From Natrinema salaciae (lineage in GTDB: Archaea > Halobacteriota > Halobacteria > Halobacteriales > Natrialbaceae): a stretch of DNA of 64,000 bases. Below the pieces are notes generated by a model. That model was given only the letters and a program-made list of their open reading frames with translations, was not told the DNA's origin and searched no databases. The DNA lies in assembly GCF_900110865.1 (NCBI RefSeq), contig NZ_FOFD01000004.1:444473-508472 (forward strand). Reading direction: 5' to 3'. Below, piece after piece: positions 42,909-50,942 of this stretch. Numbering within the stretch: position 1 is the first letter of the stretch; every line of letters starts with the position of its first letter. The position numbers were made by a program, and so were the translations under genes.

Positions 42909-43411
42909 CTCCAGTGGTTGACGGGTGCACGGCTTAACCGTTGAGCATGAACTGTACGGCGTCGGGCGGTCTCGAGACGACGGCTCGCGGTCCGGGACGC
43001 CGTGGCGAACGACGGACCCATCCGCTCACGCCGGCATTCGAAGCGCATAGAGGATCGTCAACAGCCCCGACACCTGACTGAGCTGACCGAGAACGGTGAC
43101 AGAGGAAGGGGAGCAGCACGTAGAGCACGACCAGCAGAAACGACCAGCAGGACGGGGATCGCGGGCGCTCGGGTCCCGACTCGAGGGGGGCGGCGCGTTC
43201 GACCGAAACCGCGGCTCCGACGAACTGTCCGTCGTCGCGACGCTCGCACTGCTTGTGGTTGCACAGGTCGCGTTCGTCGCCGCGAACCTCCTGTGGGTGC
43301 CGTTCTCGATACCTCTCGAGGGGGCCCGTATATAGGCCCCTCTATATCTGGGTCGTCTCCCTATCCCGGACGAGAACGACGATCTAGCCGGAGACCGCAC
43401 CAACCAGACCC
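42909..43411. other. Intergenic region containing a possible broken small membrane gene
   Basis: No intact gene is visible. The minus strand carries a composite reading (see the following entry) and the plus strand a hydrophobic stretch (LSVVATLALLVVAQVAFVAA) in a frame without a good start. TATATA-like sequences near 43331-43351 could be promoter remnants for the minus-strand unit. Confidence 0.35.
43026..43330 (-). pseudogene. Possible frameshifted small membrane protein gene
   Basis: On the minus strand, frame c from about 43330 reads YRERHPQEVRGDERDLCNHK, then SCWSFLLVVLYVLLPF; near 43100-43110 frame a takes over with SVTVLGQLSQVSGLLTILYA and ends in a TGA at 43026. Joining the frames makes a protein of about 95 residues with two C-terminal helices. 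No clear start codon is seen, and neither half alone looks complete. This is tentative; chance open frames in GC-rich DNA remain possible. Confidence 0.3.
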
Positions 43412-43546
43412 ATGATACCGTACGAATTCACCTGCCCGGACTGTCGCCGAGAGATTCCGGTGACCGATCCAATGCGCGAGGCGACGCTGGCGAACGGCTG
43501 TCCCCTCTGCGGACGGTCGGTGGCCAAAGACCATTTCGCGACCTGA
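43412..43546 (+). CDS. Small zinc ribbon protein (DUF7560-type)
   Basis: A 44-residue protein too short for most gene finders. It reads MIPYEFTCPDCRREIPVTDP then NGCPLCGRSVAKDHFAT: two C-x2-C knuckles 24 residues apart form a zinc ribbon. Such minimal zinc ribbons (DUF7560) are widely conserved in haloarchaea and of unknown function. The coding GC pattern and conserved motif support that it is real. Confidence 0.7.
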   Translation: MIPYEFTCPDCRREIPVTDPMREATLANGCPLCGRSVAKDHFAT

Positions 43547-43804
43547 CGCCGCCGACTCGGCGCTCGCGACTCGCGTCGACCAGCACGGAAACGGTGTCGG
43601 CGTCCGCCGCCTCCCCACCCGCCGACGGAGACGACCGTCGCAGACGCCGACCCGGCCGTTCCCGTCGACCGACGCGCGACCGCTTCGTCCGACGGCTGGA
43701 GTCACCGCTTCGGCGGCGACTGCACCGGTCCGCTAGGTTCCTTAAGGAGATTGAATGCACTCCATGATAGGTATTTACGTTGGAACGATGTGATCTCTCG
43801 TATC

Positions 43805-44260
43805 ATGACCACCGTCACGTACGTCCAGAAAGCGTGCGCCTACATCACCCGCCGGACGGGCGAGTTGCTGGTCTTCGAGGGGCCGGGCCACGACGGACTG
43901 CAGGTTCCGAAGGGGACCCTCGAGTCCGGCGAATCGCCGCGAGAGGCGCTGTTCAGGGAAGTGCTCGAGGAGAGTGGGCTGGGAGCGTTGAGCGGAACGC
44001 GGCACCTGACGACCGACGTCTGGACGCGGCGCGAGGAGCCACCGAAACGGTACGTGCGACACTTCTTCCACGCGACCGTGCACGAACCTCGCGACCGGTG
44101 GACACACACTGTCACCGACGGCGGTGGCGAACACGGCTCCGAATTCGAGTTCCGCTGGGTTCGTCCGACGACCGCGCGGGAGTTCGCGCTCGACCTCGAC
44201 GAGTACGTCGGCCTGCTTCCGACGACCGGTGCCGACGCAGCCGTGAACGCCTCGGATTGA
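43805..44260 (+). CDS. Nudix hydrolase
   Basis: A 151-residue Nudix protein. The Nudix box GTLESGESPREALFREVLEE followed by SGL fits G-x5-E-x7-REUXEE-x-GU. It begins MTTVTYVQKACAYITRRTGE at the ATG at 43805. It would hydrolyse a nucleoside diphosphate-linked substrate; the exact one is unknown. A TATA-like GGTATTTACG at 43767-43776 gives a leaderless transcript. Confidence 0.88.
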   Translation: MTTVTYVQKACAYITRRTGELLVFEGPGHDGLQVPKGTLESGESPREALFREVLEESGLGALSGTRHLTTDVWTRREEPPKRYVRHFFHATVHEPRDRWTHTVTDGGGEHGSEFEFRWVRPTTAREFALDLDEYVGLLPTTGADAAVNASD

Positions 44261-44333
44261 GCCCGCGACCGGCGACGCGACGACTCCGACCGGCAGCCAG
44301 AAGAGCTATATCGATTTCGTCGTGTTCCCGGGT

Positions 44334-44591
44334 ATGACCCTCCATCGTCGGCAGTATCTCAGCGTCACTGCGGAGGCACTCCACCCCGGAACGACCGTTC
44401 GCTACACCTACCGGACCGGCAGCTCGCTGGCCACCGTCGTCGAGCGAACCGACCGCCTCGTCACGTTCGTCGGCGAGGACTGCGACGGGACGTTCACGAA
44501 CGGACAGATCGACCGCCTGTTCGCGGACGGCCGGCTCGAGATCGTCCTCGACGACGAGAGTCACACGCCGGACGACGAGCGATCGGACTAA
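44334..44591 (+). CDS. Small conserved haloarchaeal protein, unknown function
   Basis: An 85-residue soluble protein (MTLHRRQYLSVTAEALHPGT, VRYTYRTGSSLATVVERTDR, LVTFVGEDCDGTFTNGQIDR). The repeated beta-strand pattern suggests an SH3-like or small beta-barrel fold. No metal ligands. It follows the Nudix gene by about 73 bases, possibly in the same operon. Function unknown. Confidence 0.6.
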   Translation: MTLHRRQYLSVTAEALHPGTTVRYTYRTGSSLATVVERTDRLVTFVGEDCDGTFTNGQIDRLFADGRLEIVLDDESHTPDDERSD

Positions 44592-44699
44592 GACCGCAGT
44601 CGCCACCACTCGTCGATCCGGTCACCGCTGCTCGACTACCGTTTCCAGCGACGGAGACGGTCTGAAATTACTGCGTCCAGCTACAGATGCGGCCTGGAC

Positions 44700-46145
44700 T
44701 CACTTCGAGAGTGCGCGCTCGACGGCGTCCGCCACGGTCATCGCCTTCTCGGACAGCGTCTCGGAGACCAGTCCGTCGTCGACGGCCGCCTCGAGTTCGT
44801 CCGCATCGACGATCTCGACCGTGCCGTCGCCCTGCCGGATCACGTCGACGTAGAGGTCGACGTACCGAACGGTATCCGGGAACAGTTCGACCGGCGTACA
44901 GACGTTGACGTAGGTCCCCTTCGACGAGCCGTCGGCCGCCTTGTACGTCGTCGGATACCACCACCGCCCCTCGCGGAACTTCGTCACGGCCACGTCGCCG
45001 GCCTCCTTGGGCGCGCCGAGCGCGTCGTAGCTGCCGCCGCCGCTCATGGCGCGCTCGAGGGTCACCTTCCCCTCGGGGTCCCAGTCAGTGACCTCGCCCC
45101 GCCCCAGCGAGACGAGTCGGCCGTCGGGTTTGCCGTGGCCGATCTCGAGGCGGTCGCCCTCCGTCGGACCGAACTGACGAGCGACCGCGGCGAAGGGGAA
45201 CTCGCCGGCGTCGTCGCCACCGCTCCCGTCGCCGGTTCCGGCCGACCCGCAGACGGCCTCCGCGAAGTCGACCGCCGCGCTCGCGGCCCGGTCGGCCGCC
45301 TTCGTCCGGTGGTGACCCGGCATCGTCGTCTCGACACGCCGTCGAACCCCGTCCAGCGCGAACCGGGACTCGCGACCGAACCAGAGCCACTCGGTCCGCC
45401 GCGGTGCGGCGAGGAGTCCCGGCTCGCCGGGGTCGTCCGGCGCGTCGGCGAGGGCGTCCTCGAGCGCCCGCGCTCGGCCCGCGGCGTCCTCGAGGGCGGT
45501 GCCCATCGCCTCGAGGCCGGCGTCGGCGGCTGCGTGCTGCCAGCGGAGTCCCCATCCGTCGGGCACCTCGACGGTGAGGAGGTCGGTCATCCCGACGAGT
45601 TCCGCGGCGCGCTCGCCGCGCAGCGCCGCGGAGACGCCGGTCCGATCCCGCGAGAGCGTACAGAGCCCGCCCTCGACCTCGAGGGTCGGCCGGACGAGCG
45701 GCCGGTCGTCGTCCCACGGCGGCGCGGGCTCGTGGACCTGCACCCGGTACCGGTTGCCGGCGTCGACGTAGCCGTCGGCGTCGTCGTACTGCAGAAAGCC
45801 CCGGCGACCGTCGCCGAGGTCGACGACCGCGCCGCTGCCGCCGGCCTCGAGCACCTCCCCGTCGAAGACCGCGCCGCTGGCGGCGTCGCCCTCCCAGCGG
45901 AAGGCATCGATCGCGAGCGTCTCGAGTTCGTTCGCGAGCGTCTCGACCGCCTCGGGCACGCCCGAAAGCTCGACGCCCTGTCGATCGCGGCTCGTCTCGA
46001 TCGAAACGTCGGCCGGCGCGGCGTCGAAGGACCGATCGAAGCGGTCCCGGATTGGCTCCGAGGCCTGCACGACCTCGCAATCGATCTCGCTCAGTAACTG
46101 CGTGACGGCCGTCGTGTAGATGCCGCGGACGCGAGCCGTCGTCAT
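44700..46145 (-). CDS. FAU-1-type RNA-binding/ribonuclease protein (RNase E/G-like, DUF402)
   Basis: A 481-residue protein. The N-terminal part begins TTARVRGIYTTAVTQLLSEI with an S1-like region (VFDGEVLEAGGSGAVVDLGD, GRRGFLQYDDADGYVDAGNR), as in archaeal RNase E/G-like FAU-1. The C-terminal about 150 residues are a DUF402 domain (WYPTTYKAADGSSKGTYVNV, RYVDLYVDVIRQGDGTVEIV, LEAAVDDGLVSETLSEKAM). FAU-1 binds AU-rich RNA and trims rRNA precursors in Pyrococcus/Thermococcus. Start ATG 46145. Likely acts in RNA processing. Confidence 0.82.
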   Translation of the reverse strand: MTTARVRGIYTTAVTQLLSEIDCEVVQASEPIRDRFDRSFDAAPADVSIETSRDRQGVELSGVPEAVETLANELETLAIDAFRWEGDAASGAVFDGEVLEAGGSGAVVDLGDGRRGFLQYDDADGYVDAGNRYRVQVHEPAPPWDDDRPLVRPTLEVEGGLCTLSRDRTGVSAALRGERAAELVGMTDLLTVEVPDGWGLRWQHAAADAGLEAMGTALEDAAGRARALEDALADAPDDPGEPGLLAAPRRTEWLWFGRESRFALDGVRRRVETTMPGHHRTKAADRAASAAVDFAEAVCGSAGTGDGSGGDDAGEFPFAAVARQFGPTEGDRLEIGHGKPDGRLVSLGRGEVTDWDPEGKVTLERAMSGGGSYDALGAPKEAGDVAVTKFREGRWWYPTTYKAADGSSKGTYVNVCTPVELFPDTVRYVDLYVDVIRQGDGTVEIVDADELEAAVDDGLVSETLSEKAMTVADAVERALSK

Positions 46146-46227
46146 CGCCGGCCCTCGCTGAGACGGTGCGGGGGTCGCCGTCGTGGATCGCTCGAGCGCG
46201 ATCCGAGCCCTGCCTCGCACACGGCGA

Positions 46228-46605
46228 TCACCGGAGGGTCTCGCGGTCGGCTGCGAACCGCACGCGGTCGTTGATCGTCGGTCCGAGGGTCAGTTCGACG
46301 TACGCCTCGTCCAGGATGCGCCCGTCCTCGACGGAGACGCCCCAGGTCTCGAACCGGAGCCAGCCACGCATCTCGTCGGCGTGGGTCGTCAGATCGGCGT
46401 AGTCGACGTCGTGTTCGGGGTACTCGTCGCTCGAGTGGGCCAGGTTCATATCGGAGTAGACGGTGTCGTGCTCGGCGAAGAATTCCTCGAGCGCCGCCGC
46501 GTCGTCCGCGACGGCCGCGACGACCGCCTCGGAGGCGGCCCGGAGATCGTCGGTCTCGAGGCCGACATCGCGGAGCGCGCGCTGGGTTCGCTGGTCGAAG
46601 TGCAT
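46228..46605 (-). CDS. DUF5813-type haloarchaeal protein
   Basis: A 125-residue acidic protein (MHFDQRTQRALRDVGLETDD, AAVVAAVADDAAALEEFFAE, DVDYADLTTHADEMRGWLRF, ILDEAYVELTLGPTINDRVR). The fold appears alpha/beta; haloarchaeal homologues are annotated DUF5813. No catalytic residues recognised. ATG at 46605. It lies upstream of the FAU-1 gene in the same direction with about 82 bases between them. Confidence 0.7.
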   Translation of the reverse strand: MHFDQRTQRALRDVGLETDDLRAASEAVVAAVADDAAALEEFFAEHDTVYSDMNLAHSSDEYPEHDVDYADLTTHADEMRGWLRFETWGVSVEDGRILDEAYVELTLGPTINDRVRFAADRETLR

Positions 46606-46756
46606 ACGCGCCGGTTGGGCCGGGAGGCCTTTGATAATTCCGAGTCCGAGCAGCCACCGGGTCGGGACGGCGGACCCGAGTCGAGTGTCGCGGTGCTCGT
46701 CCCGACCTCGGCGTCGCCCCATCAGTTTGAACTGGTCCCGGCACGCGGCAGGTACT

Positions 46757-47584
46757 ATGGCGCGAACGACGATTCCGGACCTCCACGAGGCGTACCGCGA
46801 CGGGGAGCCGCTCACGATGCTGACCGCGTACGACGCGCCGATCGCCCGACAGGTCGATCGCGGCGGCGTCGATATGATTCTGGTCGGGGACACGGCTGGC
46901 GACAATCACCTCGGATACGACGATACGATTCCGGTCACGATGGCGGAGGCGCTGTCGAACACCGCGGCGGTCGACCGCGCCGTCACGGACGCGATGGTCA
47001 TCGGCGACATGCCGTTCGGCAGCTACGGCCAGTCGATGGAGACCTCCGTCGACAACGCCGTTCGGTTTCTGCAGGAAGCCGGCGCCGACGCGGTGAAACT
47101 CGAGACGGCACCCAACGGCGAGACGACGATCGAGATCATCGATCGGTTGACCGAACTCGGGATTCCGGTCCAGGGACACATCGGGCTGACGCCACAGCGG
47201 ATGAACCAGATCGGCGGCGGGTACGTCCAGGGTCGGAACCACTCGAGTTCGGCGGCCACGGACGCGCTCGTCGAAACTGCCGAGCGACTGGAGGAGGCCG
47301 GCGTATTTGCGGTCGTTCTCGAGACGGTGACGGAGGAAACCGGAAAGGCCGTCACCGAGGCGATCGACGTCCCGACCATCGGGATCGGTGCCGGGCGATA
47401 CGTCGACGGACAGGTGCTCGTGATCACCGACCTGCTGGGGCTGGGCAGCGAATCGTTCGCGCTCTCGAAGCAGTACGCCGATCTCGACTCGACGATCAGC
47501 ACCGCCGTCGAGGAGTACGTTTCCGACGTCGCGGAGGGAGCGTTCCCGGCCGAGGAGAACGTCTACGACTCGCTCGAGGAGTGA
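46757..47584 (+). CDS. panB: 3-methyl-2-oxobutanoate hydroxymethyltransferase
   Basis: A 275-residue ketopantoate hydroxymethyltransferase, first step of pantothenate/coenzyme A synthesis. Motifs: MLTAYDAPIARQVDRGGVDM, ILVGDTAGDNHLGYDDTIPV, VIGDMPFGSYGQSMETSVDN, AVKLETAPNGETTIEIIDRL, IPVQGHIGLTPQRMNQIGGG and IPTIGIGAGRYVDGQVLVI-type end. Metal and substrate residues are intact. Archaeal CoA synthesis via pantoate kinase would use its product. Single gene, divergent from the DUF5813 gene. Confidence 0.93.
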   Translation: MARTTIPDLHEAYRDGEPLTMLTAYDAPIARQVDRGGVDMILVGDTAGDNHLGYDDTIPVTMAEALSNTAAVDRAVTDAMVIGDMPFGSYGQSMETSVDNAVRFLQEAGADAVKLETAPNGETTIEIIDRLTELGIPVQGHIGLTPQRMNQIGGGYVQGRNHSSSAATDALVETAERLEEAGVFAVVLETVTEETGKAVTEAIDVPTIGIGAGRYVDGQVLVITDLLGLGSESFALSKQYADLDSTISTAVEEYVSDVAEGAFPAEENVYDSLEE

Positions 47585-47692
47585 CGCCGAACCGTCGACC
47601 CGGCGGTCGCCCTGCGCCCGTTCGCGCGATCGTCTCGTCCTCGCGTCGCCGGTTGCCGAACCTATACCGGGCGGGCGCACGTACACGCGGCC

Positions 47693-48715
47693 ATGCAGCG
47701 AAGGCGCGACCCGGTCGAACGAGCCGACGAGCGGACCGGCGACGGGTCGAGAGACCTCTACGATGTCTCGACGTGGGAACCGCGATCGATCGTCGATCTG
47801 CTCGCGTACAGCCTCTACAACGCGGTCAGTTACGGCTTTCGGGCGCTGATCCTGTTGATCACGATCGCGATCACCCTCTCCCTGCTCGTCTCGCCGGCCG
47901 CGCTCGTCCTCGAGGATCCGTTCCTCGGCGTCTTCTTCGCGCTCTCGGTCGTCCCGGCGGGCCTGCTCGCGGCCTACATCTGGTACGCCGATATCACGAC
48001 GAGCGAGCCGCTCCCGTTGCTCGTCGCGACCTTCCTGCTGGCGATCCTGTTCGCGACGTTCGCCGCGGTGGTCAACTCCATCACCCAGCCGCTGTTCGGG
48101 GCCGGATTCGTCGGGAGCCTCCTCTTTTTTTACCTGATCGTCGGCCCGGTCGAGGAGACCGTGAAACTGCTCGCCGTCCGGGTGTTCGCCTACCGCAGCA
48201 CCAGCTTCAACGCGGTCATCGACGGCGCGGTCTACGGTGCCGTCGCGGGGCTCGGCTTCGCGGCCATCGAGAACGCGATCTACATCGGTCGCGTCGTCGG
48301 CGAGGCGGACCCCGAGGCGGGCCTGCTCGTCACCGCGAGCGGGATCGCGACGGTCCGGGCGCTGGCCGGCCCCGGTCACGTCATCTATTCGGCGATCGCG
48401 GGCTACTACCTCGGACTGGCGAAGTTCAACCGCGACCACGCCGGACCGATCGTCCTCAAGGGGTTGCTGGTCGCCGCGTTCGTCCACGGGACGTACAACG
48501 TCACGGTCGGGTTCGTCCCCGGGGTTCTCACGGCCGTCCTCCCGCTCGGGTACGGTATCGCGTTCGTCGGATACGTGATCGTCTACGACGCCGCGATCGC
48601 CTACTATCTCTACCGCAAACTCGCTCGCTACCGCCGGACCTACCAGACGGTCACGAGCGACGTCGACGGTGACTCGCGGCCCGAACTGACCGAGTTCGAA
48701 CCGCCCCAGCGCTGA
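47693..48715 (+). CDS. PrsW family intramembrane metalloprotease
   Basis: A 340-residue multi-span membrane protein with the PrsW signature: VGPVEETVKLLAVRVFAYR (EExxK), GAVYGAVAGLGFAAIENAIY (ENxxY) and PGHVIYSAIAGYYLGL plus FVHGTYNVTVGF (H motif). About eight hydrophobic helices. PrsW proteases cleave anti-sigma or membrane regulators in bacteria; substrate in archaea unknown. Co-oriented with panB but 108 bases away. Confidence 0.85.
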   Translation: MQRRRDPVERADERTGDGSRDLYDVSTWEPRSIVDLLAYSLYNAVSYGFRALILLITIAITLSLLVSPAALVLEDPFLGVFFALSVVPAGLLAAYIWYADITTSEPLPLLVATFLLAILFATFAAVVNSITQPLFGAGFVGSLLFFYLIVGPVEETVKLLAVRVFAYRSTSFNAVIDGAVYGAVAGLGFAAIENAIYIGRVVGEADPEAGLLVTASGIATVRALAGPGHVIYSAIAGYYLGLAKFNRDHAGPIVLKGLLVAAFVHGTYNVTVGFVPGVLTAVLPLGYGIAFVGYVIVYDAAIAYYLYRKLARYRRTYQTVTSDVDGDSRPELTEFEPPQR

Positions 48716-48722
48716 TCGGTCG

Positions 48723-49328
48723 TCAGTCGAACCGCGCCTCGAGCAGCCGTTCGACGTACTTGGCGAGCACGTCGACCTCGAGGTGGATCGGATCGCCGGG
48801 CGCTTTCGCCGAGAGCGTGGTCAGGTCGTAGGTCGTCGGAATAATCGCGACGGTCACGCGGCCGTCCTCGGGATCGAGATCGGCGACGGTCAGGCTGATG
48901 CCGTCGAGCGTGATCGACCCTTTCTCGACGACGTAGCGGCCGTACCCCTCGGGCAGTTCGAACTCGAAAAACCAGTCCTCGTCGACGGACTCGATGGCCG
49001 AAACCGTCGCGACCGCGTCGACGTGGCCCTGCACGACGTGGCCGTCGAATCGGCCGTCGGCCGGCATGGCGCGCTCGAGATTGACCGTCTCGCCTGCGGC
49101 GAGGTCGCCGAGATAGGTCCGGTCGACGGTCTCGGTCGCCAGAAAGACCTCGAACCACTCGCCCGCGGCGTCGTCCTCGACCGTGAGACACGCGCCGCTG
49201 ACGCTGATGCTCTGCCCGTGCTCGAGGCCGGTCGCGACCTCGTCCGCGGCGATACGCAGGCGAAGCCCGTCGTCGGTCCGCTCCCGCGCGACGATCTCGC
49301 CGGTCTCCTCGACGATTCCCGTGAACAT
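48723..49328 (-). CDS. ribE: Riboflavin synthase (alpha-chain type)
   Basis: A 201-residue protein with the two lumazine-binding repeats of riboflavin synthase: MFTGIVEETGEIVARERTDD with SISVSGACLTVEDDAAGEWF, then FDGHVVQGHVDAVATVSAIE and KGSITLDGISLTVADLDPED. It dismutates two dimethylribityllumazine molecules into riboflavin and a pyrimidine. This is the bacterial/eukaryotic type, not the archaeal RibC type, so probably acquired by an ancestor. Start ATG 49328, convergent with the PrsW gene. Confidence 0.93.
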   Translation of the reverse strand: MFTGIVEETGEIVARERTDDGLRLRIAADEVATGLEHGQSISVSGACLTVEDDAAGEWFEVFLATETVDRTYLGDLAAGETVNLERAMPADGRFDGHVVQGHVDAVATVSAIESVDEDWFFEFELPEGYGRYVVEKGSITLDGISLTVADLDPEDGRVTVAIIPTTYDLTTLSAKAPGDPIHLEVDVLAKYVERLLEARFD

Positions 49329-49464
49329 ACTCCGACATCCCAGTCGACGGATAAAGACATTCCGAACTCGGTATGCGTTCCAGTTCCGTTATGTCCGGGC
49401 CTCGAGTCGAACCCGATCACTGCCGGTCGCCGTGTTTTTGACGATCCCGCTGCTACGACACCCC

Positions 49465-49719
49465 ATGGCCGGCATCATCGACACGATCAAACTCGCGGGA
49501 ACCCTCGTTTTCGCCATCCCCGCCGCGCTCGCCGGACTCGACTTCCTGCTCGTTCGCGGAGAGACGGCCGTCGGCGCGGCCCTGATCGGGCTCGCGATCG
49601 GGCTCGTCGTCGTCCAGCACTGGCTGACGATGCCCACGGACATCCCCGAACTCCTCGTCAAACGGGTCGTCGGCACGGTCACGAAAGAGCCGGAGGCCGA
49701 CCCGGACGACGATCGATAG
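49465..49719 (+). CDS. DUF7533-type small membrane protein
   Basis: An 84-residue protein with two hydrophobic helices (IIDTIKLAGTLVFAIPAALA and VGAALIGLAIGLVVVQHWLT) and an acidic end. Conserved in haloarchaea (DUF7533), function unknown. The ATG at 49465 begins the conserved MAGIIDTIKLAG. Confidence 0.7.
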   Translation: MAGIIDTIKLAGTLVFAIPAALAGLDFLLVRGETAVGAALIGLAIGLVVVQHWLTMPTDIPELLVKRVVGTVTKEPEADPDDDR

Positions 49720-49757
49720 CGACGACGGTACCGCTCGAGGAGCCGCGATTGCCGCCG

Positions 49758-50942
49758 TTACTCGAGCACGGCCGCCGGGGGAAGCGAGTGCGACGGGGAC
49801 GCGAGCCAGTCCGGTCGCTCGCCCTCCCCGTTGACCGCCAGAACGTCGGCGATCCGGATCCAGCGATCGTCCGCGACGCGAGCGGCGACGTCGAGCCGCA
49901 CCACGGTCCCGGGACCGACGGCCTCACCGCCTTCGAGCGGCCGTTCGCGGGGCTCGAGTCCGACACCGGCGACGTCCGTTTCGATCGCGTCGCCGTCGCC
50001 GAACCCGAACGAGCGCACCTCCGCCTCGAGATCGGCCTCGACGGCGGTCACCGACTCCGGGCCGGCGGTCAGCATCGACCGCGCGGAGCGAAACGACTGC
50101 GTGACGCCGACGTGGACCCTGCGCTCCCGGCCGCCGTCGCCGTCGACGACGAGCGTCCGGACGAGTCCGCCGTAGTAGCCGGCCGGACCGCGGGGCGCGG
50201 CCGCGAGGACGATCGGCTCGCCGGGCCGAAGCGGCTCCGCAGAGTCGGCGCTCGCGTCGGGATCGACGGCGGTGTTGCCGGCCGGAAACGAACCGGCCCC
50301 GACGATAGCCTCGTCGACGACGGTCCGGAGGCGAGCGCGCGTCAGGAACGCGGACTCGGACACGGACGCGTCGCCGTCGCTATCGCGCTCGGTAACTGCG
50401 AGCCGTCCGTCGACGACCGTCGCGTCCGCCAGCACCGACGCCGCGCGTCGGACCCCGGCGCTCGCCGCCCGCTGGGCGGCCCCGATCTGCGCTCGCTCGC
50501 CGGGGGTCTTCGTCGCCCGCGCCCGTTCGAGGACGTCCGTCGAGGCCGGCTCCAACCCCGCCCCCTCGAGATACAGTGCCGCGTCGTGCGGGATTCGAGG
50601 CGGCGTCAGAACGGTGCCCTCGCGGCCGCGGTCGGCGAGCGCCGCCGCGAGCCGCGCGGCCGGATGGTCGGTCGCCTCGTCGGCCGCGGACCGCACCAGC
50701 CACTCGCCGTCGACGCCGTCGTACGCGACGGCGGTCACTCCGGACGGCGGCGTCGGACTGGCGTACCGAATTCCCGGATCGCGATCGTTCCCAACGTGAA
50801 CGAACGCGGACGCGTTCCGCGCTGCGAGCCCGTCGGAAACGACGGCGGCTGCGCGGTCGCGACGCTTGCGGACGAAATCAGTGGCAGCGCTCCCGTCGGC
50901 TCGAGCCCCGCTCGCGAGGTCGTGGTCGGTCCGACCGGTCAC
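49758..50942 (-). CDS. M24 (Xaa-Pro aminopeptidase-like) family protein lacking the metal ligands
   Basis: A 394-residue protein with the M24 creatinase/aminopeptidase fold outline: an N-lobe with a Xaa-Pro-like start (ASAFVHVGNDRDPGIRYASP), helical connector (RATKTPGERAQIGAAQRAAS) and a pita-bread domain. However, the positions of the two Asp ligands (usually DFGA and SDxTRT) read LAAAPRGPAGYYGGLVRTL, the His (GHGxGL) reads DVAGVGLEPRERP, and the two Glu (EPG and ED) read LDVAARV and IADVLAV. All five dinuclear metal ligands are missing. It overlaps the helicase gene (GTGA), hence is translationally coupled. Likely a non-catalytic binding protein. Confidence 0.72.
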   Translation of the reverse strand: MTGRTDHDLASGARADGSAATDFVRKRRDRAAAVVSDGLAARNASAFVHVGNDRDPGIRYASPTPPSGVTAVAYDGVDGEWLVRSAADEATDHPAARLAAALADRGREGTVLTPPRIPHDAALYLEGAGLEPASTDVLERARATKTPGERAQIGAAQRAASAGVRRAASVLADATVVDGRLAVTERDSDGDASVSESAFLTRARLRTVVDEAIVGAGSFPAGNTAVDPDASADSAEPLRPGEPIVLAAAPRGPAGYYGGLVRTLVVDGDGGRERRVHVGVTQSFRSARSMLTAGPESVTAVEADLEAEVRSFGFGDGDAIETDVAGVGLEPRERPLEGGEAVGPGTVVRLDVAARVADDRWIRIADVLAVNGEGERPDWLASPSHSLPPAAVLE

